Source: an uncultured Parabacteroides sp. (GTDB lineage Bacteria > Bacteroidota > Bacteroidia > Bacteroidales > Tannerellaceae). From it: a stretch of DNA of 64,000 nucleotides. The translations under genes and the position numbers were made by a program. This document shows positions 58,540 to 64,000 of this stretch, one piece after another. The stretch lies in the NCBI RefSeq assembly GCF_905196875.1, contig NZ_CAJJWO010000013.1, forward strand, positions 24,537 through 88,536, written 5' to 3'. Position 1 is the stretch's first letter. Every line of letters begins with the position of its first letter. Under the pieces are notes generated by a model. It was not told the DNA's origin. It saw only the letters and a list, made by a program, of their open reading frames with translations, and did not search any database.

Positions 58540-61500
58540 TTAAAATACCAGGTTCAAACCAAAAGTAAATTGCCTTACATTAGGATGGTTGTTAGCCATA
58601 CGGACTTCCGTATCATAACGTTGAGCACTTGTTGATGCTGTTTCAGGGTCCAACCCATCATATTTTGTAAAAGTCAACAAATTTTCTCCACTCACAAACA
58701 AACGCAAATGTTCAACACCCCATTTCTGAAACAAAGCATATTTAGGGAATGTATATCCAACCTGTACATTCTTCAACCGCACATAGTTTGCATTTTGCAA
58801 CCAGAAATCAGAAGCTATTGTATTTCCTTGGTAATCTGCAGTCAGACGAGGTAATTCAGCATTTATATTCTCAGGAGTCCAACGTCCCAACCATTTACTC
58901 CGATAAGAACGGCCTCTTCCGACATTTGGATTATCCCAATAATCTTGTCCCCATACTTGATATCCTAACAAAGACTGAAATAAGGCTGAAAAATCAAAAT
59001 TCCGATAAGTAGCAGTTAGATTCAAACCCAAAACATAATCCGGAGTCGACTTTCCTATTACTGTACGGTCATCTTCATCTACTATTCCATTATTATCCAA
59101 ATCACGATAAATCAAGTCTCCCAATTCGTTCCCATATTTCTGTTTAGCATGATTATCTATATCAACTTGAGTTCGAAATATACCATCACAGACAAAACCG
59201 TAATAAGCTCCATATTCATAACCATCACCAATAATTGTATTATCGCCGATAATGGGTTCCCCACCTCTATATTTAGAAACAACATTCGAAACATGAGATA
59301 TATTAAAGTTTGCTCCCACTGAAACTTTACGGTTTATATTCTTATTATAATTCAATGATAACTCCCAACCTTTATTCTTCACATTTGCCAGATTCTGATA
59401 AGGAGCTCCTAGTCCACCTAACACTCCGGGAAGAGGAGCAGTTATCAAAATTCCTTCCGTATTACGTTTAAAAACATCAAATGTTACATCAAAATCTTTC
59501 AGAAAACCAAAATCAATACCTAAGTTTGTAATTTTTGTTTTCTCCCATGTAATAGATTTGTTAGGGACACCGGAGGGAGCCGCCCCCTGAGCCAAATTCT
59601 GTCCAAAGACATAAGACTCTCCATTTCCCATTGCATAAACATTGGCAAATGTATAGTTATTACCTATATTATTATTACCCAAAGCGCCATAAGATACGCG
59701 AAATTTCAGGTTATCAATAAAACTAACATTATCTTTCAAGAAGTTTTCTTCAGAGATTCTCCAGCCCAAAGAAAAAGACGGAAACGTTCCCCAGCGATAA
59801 TCTTCTGAAAATCGGGAAGAGCCATCACTTCGCACATTAACTTCCAACAGATACTTACCCATATAATCATAATTCAAACGGGCAAACCAAGAAACCAAAG
59901 ACCATTCTTCCGCCCAACCGTTCGCCCAAGGAGAAGATGTTGATAAATTAATCTGAAATTCGTCAAAGTCAGGCATTCCACCTTTTCCAATCAAAGAATA
60001 ATCTTGGCGAAACTTTTCAGTATTAAAGCCTGTCAACACTTTAAAATTATGTTTATCTCCTAAAGTAAAATCATATTTAGCGGAAGCATAAAACGATTGC
60101 CACAGATCTTTACTGGTAATCTGATTAAGTATATTCTCAGGGAAAGGACTTCTAATAATTGATTCTGTCTGAAAATTCCACATTGGAGTATAATGCAATT
60201 GCGTTTTAGTAAAAGCCGCGTTATTATTCAATGCATAATTCCCTTCAAAAACAAGATTTTTTATCGGTTCATATATAATATAAATTTTACCCATATATTT
60301 ACTACCATCCGTTTTTATGGAACGTCCGTCATTGAATGCCAACATATTATTACCCTGATTATCCTCTCCCTGAGCCATTGTTGCTCCAAATCTTCCATCC
60401 GGATGAACAGGTAAAGTGCTGGGGGAAGAATTTGATAAACAGGCCATAATATAACCGCTTTCATACGCTTCACGCAATACATTATATTGGATATTAGAAT
60501 TTAAACCGACTTTGATCCATTTATTTATTTGCGATTCAAGATTAACTTTGATATTATAACGATCATAACCGGTACCTTTTAAAATACCCTCATTATTCAA
60601 AAAACCCAGTCCGACATTGAACAGGAAAGCATCGCTACCTCCACTGATAGACACATTATTTTCTTTTCGCCAAGTAGGATTATAAATAGCTTTCAGCCAA
60701 TTTGTATTCGGATACAAGATCGGATCATTCCGATGAACTTCCCACTCTTCAATTGTAGATTCAGGAATAACAGGTATACTTCCTGGAGATACATTATTGT
60801 ACCCCTCATTTGTCAATCTGGCCGTTGTCGGATAATCACTGACTACATCGAATAGATTTGTAGCCTCTTGCCTTGAAAACAGACCGCTGTACGAAACTTT
60901 AATTCGTCCTCTATTCCCTTTTTTTGTAGTAATAAGTATAACACCATTTGCCGCACGGGAACCATATATAGAAGCCGAAGATGCATCTTTCAATACAGAA
61001 ACAGATTCTATATCACTCGGATTTACATCATTTAAACTACCAATAATTCCATCAATCAAGATCATGGGAGAAGAGTTATTCAAAGTTCCTACCCCACGAA
61101 TATTGATGCTAGCATCATCTTTTCCTGGTTGCCCGGAAGATTGTCTGACATCCAAACCGGCTACTAATCCAGAAAGACCACTCGAAATATTAGAGATCGG
61201 TCGTCCCTGTAGCTTTTCTTCGACATTGACACTCGCTACAGACCCAGTCAAATTAACTTTTTTCTGAGTGCCATAACCAACAACAACAACCTCATCCAAT
61301 TTTTGAGAATCTTCCTTTAATGTAACATTCAATACTTCTTTTCCTCTCACAGACAAATCCTGGCTATTATAGCCTATATAAGATACAAGTAAATTACTAT
61401 TGTCGCCTACTTCTAAAGAAAATTGCCCTTCTATATCTGTTATAGTACCATTGGTTGTTCCTTTTTCCGAAACGTTAGCACCAATAACAGGTTCTCCTTT

Positions 61501-61908
61501 TTCATCTATAACAACTCCGCTAATCTTTCTTTTTACATTTGATTTTTGTGACTGTACAGAGGATATCGTCACCAAAATTTTATTACCAGAAACCCGATAT
61601 TCTAAATTACGCTTAGTTAAAATATCAGTCAACAAATTTTTAATAGATTGATTCTTCGCAGAAACGGTCACAGGCTCTTTTTCCGCCAGATCTGTATCTT
61701 TATAAGAAAAACGATAAGTTGACTGCTTTTCTATTTCCTGAAGAAAACGTGCTAATGTCACATTTTTGAGTTCCAAATTAACGTCCCCCGTTTGTGCATA
61801 AGCAGATATTGAAGTTAAAAAGATAAAACATAGTAGAATAAACAGATTGATTCTACAAAATTTTGTACTTTTACACTTTAACTTAAACAAGTTTTGAATT
61901 ACATTCAT
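58540..61908 (-). CDS. SusC/RagA-family TonB-dependent receptor with STN domain
   Basis: A 1122-residue protein. The signal sequence (INLFILLCFIFLTSISAYA) is followed by an STN domain (about 40-115, VNLELKNVTLARFLQEIEKQ, YRVSGNKILVTI), the regulatory-like domain (ISGVVIDEKGEPVIGANVSEKG), the signature LDEVVVVGYGTQKKVNLTGSV, the plug (MILIDGIIGSLNDVNPSDIESVSVLKDASSASIYGSRAANGVILI) and a barrel ending FTFGLNLVF. It should signal through the FecR at 62066. Confidence 0.95.
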   Translation of the reverse strand: MNVIQNLFKLKCKSTKFCRINLFILLCFIFLTSISAYAQTGDVNLELKNVTLARFLQEIEKQSTYRFSYKDTDLAEKEPVTVSAKNQSIKNLLTDILTKRNLEYRVSGNKILVTISSVQSQKSNVKRKISGVVIDEKGEPVIGANVSEKGTTNGTITDIEGQFSLEVGDNSNLLVSYIGYNSQDLSVRGKEVLNVTLKEDSQKLDEVVVVGYGTQKKVNLTGSVASVNVEEKLQGRPISNISSGLSGLVAGLDVRQSSGQPGKDDASINIRGVGTLNNSSPMILIDGIIGSLNDVNPSDIESVSVLKDASSASIYGSRAANGVILITTKKGNRGRIKVSYSGLFSRQEATNLFDVVSDYPTTARLTNEGYNNVSPGSIPVIPESTIEEWEVHRNDPILYPNTNWLKAIYNPTWRKENNVSISGGSDAFLFNVGLGFLNNEGILKGTGYDRYNIKVNLESQINKWIKVGLNSNIQYNVLREAYESGYIMACLSNSSPSTLPVHPDGRFGATMAQGEDNQGNNMLAFNDGRSIKTDGSKYMGKIYIIYEPIKNLVFEGNYALNNNAAFTKTQLHYTPMWNFQTESIIRSPFPENILNQITSKDLWQSFYASAKYDFTLGDKHNFKVLTGFNTEKFRQDYSLIGKGGMPDFDEFQINLSTSSPWANGWAEEWSLVSWFARLNYDYMGKYLLEVNVRSDGSSRFSEDYRWGTFPSFSLGWRISEENFLKDNVSFIDNLKFRVSYGALGNNNIGNNYTFANVYAMGNGESYVFGQNLAQGAAPSGVPNKSITWEKTKITNLGIDFGFLKDFDVTFDVFKRNTEGILITAPLPGVLGGLGAPYQNLANVKNKGWELSLNYNKNINRKVSVGANFNISHVSNVVSKYRGGEPIIGDNTIIGDGYEYGAYYGFVCDGIFRTQVDIDNHAKQKYGNELGDLIYRDLDNNGIVDEDDRTVIGKSTPDYVLGLNLTATYRNFDFSALFQSLLGYQVWGQDYWDNPNVGRGRSYRSKWLGRWTPENINAELPRLTADYQGNTIASDFWLQNANYVRLKNVQVGYTFPKYALFQKWGVEHLRLFVSGENLLTFTKYDGLDPETASTSAQRYDTEVRMANNHPNVRQFTFGLNLVF

Positions 61909-61988
61909 AATAAAAAATTTAAAGTTGACTTTTAGTTATTTATACTGCTATGTTGTCGCATAGCTTTTCGAACTGAATTCGACGATCT

Positions 61989-62022
61989 ATCCGGAGAGCC
62001 TGCCCGCTTTCCGGATATTTTT
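61989..62022 (-). promoter_or_regulatory. Stem-loop between fecR and susC
   Basis: ATCCGG (61989-61994) pairs with CCGGAT (62011-62016), flanked by a long T-run on the plus strand. A stem-loop in the fecR-susC gap is also seen at 1314-1384 and, weaker, at 50323-50344. Confidence 0.45.
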
Positions 62023-62065
62023 TTTCTTTCATGTTACCATCATTGTCATTTTTAAGATTAATAAT

Positions 62066-63079
62066 TTATTTCCGATTCGCAAAAATTTGAATTTCATCAC
62101 CTTTTATCCTATAATCAAACTCATAATGAATTCTCAAGATATTCATCACGTCTTCTATTTCTTCTTTATCAAACACACCAGTGTAAGTCTCTTTTATAAA
62201 AGAAGAATCTGCTATATCAAAGAATACTCCATATTTACGTCCTACCCTTTTCAATACTTCCTCCAGAGGCTCGGATCTGAACACCAACTCTTTACTAACC
62301 CAAGCTGTTTCCAGTATATTCGAGGATGTAATTTTTTTCATCTTCCCAGTTTTCTTATCATAAATAACTTTCTCATTAGGAACGACATTTATTTTTTCAA
62401 AAGGAGGATGAACCGAAGATACGATTACACTCCCCTGTACCAATGCCATTTCCATCATTTCTTTATCAGAATAGGCATATACATTAAATGATGTTCCCGT
62501 GACCTCAACCTCCATGAACTCAGTATTGACTACAAACTTCTTTTGTGTATCTTTTCGGACTTCAAAATACCCCTCACCAGAGAGAGAGACCCGTCGGTCT
62601 TTTTTACCAAAATCTTGCTTATAAGAAAGCAGCGATTCAGAATTAAGTTTTACGGCTGTCCCATCCGGTAAAGTGATTGAGACTCGTTCCCCTTTTCCTA
62701 CTTTTACCTCCATTATCCGGTCAGCCAACAGGGTTATATTCCGGTTATCTATATATAAATATAGAGATAAACTACCCAGAACAAACAATGCGACGGTCGC
62801 AGCGATCTGTCTCAAATTAAACGTTCTTATTTTCTTTACCGAGGCCGGAGATGTTGCTATATCCCTACGAATACGAAGTAATATATCTTGCGCATCCTCC
62901 GGTGATAAAGTTTTATTATACTTTGAATTGTTCCAACTGTCCAATAAAACAGGAAAAAGTTCCTCATCAGTATAGTTATTAACCTCTTGTCTCAGTTCAC
63001 GAAACTCCTCCCGGCTGATTTGTTCAACCTGATATTTCGCAAACCAGTCTTTCAGTTTTCTATTTATTGATGTACCCAT
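62066..63079 (-). CDS. FecR-family anti-sigma factor
   Basis: A 337-residue protein with an N-terminal sigma-binding part (INRKLKDWFAKYQVEQISREEFRELRQEV), a membrane helix (LRQIAATVALFVLGSLSLYLYI, about 88-110) and the periplasmic FecR domain (MEVKVGKGERVSITLPDGTAVKLNSESLLSY, LSGEGYFEVRKD, VEVTGTSFNVYAYSD), then the C-terminal region that contacts the SusC STN domain. It follows its ECF sigma gene by 84 bases. Confidence 0.93.
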   Translation of the reverse strand: MGTSINRKLKDWFAKYQVEQISREEFRELRQEVNNYTDEELFPVLLDSWNNSKYNKTLSPEDAQDILLRIRRDIATSPASVKKIRTFNLRQIAATVALFVLGSLSLYLYIDNRNITLLADRIMEVKVGKGERVSITLPDGTAVKLNSESLLSYKQDFGKKDRRVSLSGEGYFEVRKDTQKKFVVNTEFMEVEVTGTSFNVYAYSDKEMMEMALVQGSVIVSSVHPPFEKINVVPNEKVIYDKKTGKMKKITSSNILETAWVSKELVFRSEPLEEVLKRVGRKYGVFFDIADSSFIKETYTGVFDKEEIEDVMNILRIHYEFDYRIKGDEIQIFANRK

Positions 63080-63163
63080 AAAGCAAGGATTTCGTTTGTT
63101 TATGGGTTATATCTCTAAACACTGAATTTATAACATCCTTTTTTATATGCTATAAAACATCTT

Positions 63164-63736
63164 TTAAAAACAGATCGTAAATAGTATAAACAGATAAGAA
63201 TTATTCGATAGCTCACTACGTAGAAGTTTCAAAGCTGCAGAAAGTTGGTTGCGTACAACTTGCTCTGTTATAGATAGCCGAGAGGCTATTTCTGCAATAG
63301 ATAGACCATATTCCTTATTCAAAACGAATATTTCTCTTTGCCGGGGCGTCAATTTTAGTTTGGCGATTTCCAATTCTTTCAAAAAAAGATCAAAATCATA
63401 TTTCGCTTCTATATCATCTGTCGAAATAATATCTTTTTTAAAGTCCAGATAATGTTCCATTTGCGGATGATTCAATTGACGACGAAGTTCTTTCAATAAA
63501 AAATGATAGGAGATAGTAAACAAATAGGCCTTGAATGATGTATCCGGATTTATACCGGCTCGATTCGTCCAAATTTTCACAAACGTTTCCTGTACCACAT
63601 CTTTCGCTGCACTGTCTGATTTCAAATAAGAAAACGCAAAACAATAAAGCCTGGAAGCCCAAAGATTATACAGAGTATTAAAACTTAACTCTGATCCTTC
63701 GGTTAACTCTTTCAATAATCGTCTCTCCTCCAACAT
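63164..63736 (-). CDS. ECF sigma-70 factor (FecI-like)
   Basis: A 190-residue protein with region 2 (LSFNTLYNLWASRLYCFAFSYLKSDSAAKDVVQETFVKIWTNR) and region 4 (LTPRQREIFVLNKEYGLSIAEIASRLSITEQVVRNQLSAALKLL). It heads the complete ECF-fecR-susC-susD-DUF6259 series and is expected to drive susC when the FecR releases it. Confidence 0.93.
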   Translation of the reverse strand: MLEERRLLKELTEGSELSFNTLYNLWASRLYCFAFSYLKSDSAAKDVVQETFVKIWTNRAGINPDTSFKAYLFTISYHFLLKELRRQLNHPQMEHYLDFKKDIISTDDIEAKYDFDLFLKELEIAKLKLTPRQREIFVLNKEYGLSIAEIASRLSITEQVVRNQLSAALKLLRSELSNNSYLFILFTICF

Positions 63737-63763
63737 GCTTTCCTGTTTCCTTTTTCAAGTCAC

Positions 63764-63771
63764 AAATATAG
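63764..63771 (-). promoter_or_regulatory. Promoter -7 element for the ECF-fecR genes
   Basis: CAAATATA on the plus strand is TATATTTG on the minus strand, matching TAnnTTTG. The predicted start is about 63757, 21 bases before the ATG. Confidence 0.5.
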
Positions 63772-63851
63772 AAAATAAAAAATGTTATTCATCTGCAAAC
63801 CGATTTATTTCATTCTCGATAAGATTATACCTTTTTTATACAAACCGGAAA

Positions 63852-63896
63852 ACTCCCGGCTAGCAGGAACACATGCTTCCTAAAACAACCGGGAGT
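63852..63896 (-). terminator. Terminator after the partial gene at the right edge
   Basis: ACTCCCGG (63852-63859) pairs with CCGGGAGT (63889-63896). On the minus strand the stem is followed by TTTTCC. It lies 37 bases after the stop codon of the gene that enters from the right edge. Confidence 0.75.
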
Positions 63897-63932
63897 CTTT
63901 CTAAATTTACATATATTGAAAAACGCAAGGTA

Positions 63933-64000
63933 TTACTTTGGTCGGGGAACGACCATATAGTCTTTCTCCCATTCTTCGTACCGGGCTACCATATCCTTTA
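63933..64000 (-). CDS. C-terminus of a protein cut by the window edge
   Basis: On the minus strand, TAA at 63933-63935 is preceded by an open frame to the edge, coding 22 residues ending MVARYEEWEKDYMVVPRPK. The length is too short to name a family. The aromatic/charged ending is like the end of some arylsulfatases, but this is only a guess. The terminator at 63852-63896 supports that this is a real gene end. Confidence 0.6.
   Translation of the reverse strand, partial: KDMVARYEEWEKDYMVVPRPK

Noticed and set aside
1..64000. CRISPR array
   Set aside because: No regularly spaced 25-40 bp repeats with unique spacers were seen; the 22-bp arrays have only three units and no unique spacers.
1..64000. 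tRNA, rRNA genes and insertion sequences
   Set aside because: No cloverleaf with GTTCRA-type arm, no rRNA sequence, and no transposase or IS ends were recognised.
63933..64000. Sulfatase C-terminus
   Set aside because: Only 22 residues are available; the likeness is too weak to name a family.

Overview
The window is chromosomal DNA from a gut Bacteroidota bacterium, most probably Parabacteroides. This rests on four SusC/RagA TonB-dependent receptors (three with a following SusD/RagB lipoprotein), FecR/ECF-sigma pairs, promoters of the form TAnnTTTG, lipoproteins with the lipobox Cys, C-terminal tails resembling type IX secretion signals, and a 1300-residue protein ending in a DUF6383-like tail that I associate with Parabacteroides. 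Genus is an inference; phylum is secure.

Layout. 1-3056: the 5' part of a susC gene with its fecR, and a divergent ECF sigma gene. 3059-6689: an ispD/xseB/xseA/subtilase operon on the minus strand. 6799-9516: an Lrp regulator, two FKBP isomerases and a DUF1062-like protein. 9982-13884: the giant DUF6383-like secreted protein. 14237-18324: a GH76/GH125 alpha-mannan pair, then a lipoprotein serpin. 18360-22145 (minus): an RclC/YkgB-like membrane protein, an MsrA-MsrB fusion, a double spondin-like lipoprotein, an ECF sigma factor and a small zinc-finger anti-sigma factor, which together look like an envelope oxidant (reactive chlorine) response module. 22358-22523: a decayed copy of the sirtuin gene found intact at 31086. 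Between the two copies (22.6-30.9 kb) lie two related membrane-tethered HTH regulators, a DUF6261-like protein and a 1484-residue GLUG-repeat adhesin.

31933-51404 (minus): a large PUL-like region read as fecR, susC, susD, ECF sigma, a 961-residue glycosidase-like protein, a beta-propeller/cytochrome c/FGE fusion protein, then a second susC-susD. 51622-54247: NhaC and DAACS transporters, overlapping. 54394: a DnaQ-like exonuclease. 55004-63736 (minus): a complete ECF-fecR-susC-susD-DUF6259 locus. The last bases hold the C-terminus of another minus-strand gene.

The most unusual non-coding signals are: three copies of a 32-bp near-palindrome (13963, 44943, 45085); two separate sets of three repeats with an exact 22-bp period (14085 and 54320); an inverted pair of dyads flanking a strong promoter with a possible small RNA (37411-37739); a promoter embedded in a palindrome before the second HTH regulator (24655); and a 16-bp perfect hairpin followed by a 16-bp palindrome inside the first codons of the adhesin gene (26485-26536). 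All of this was read by eye; no alignment, HMM or folding program was run.
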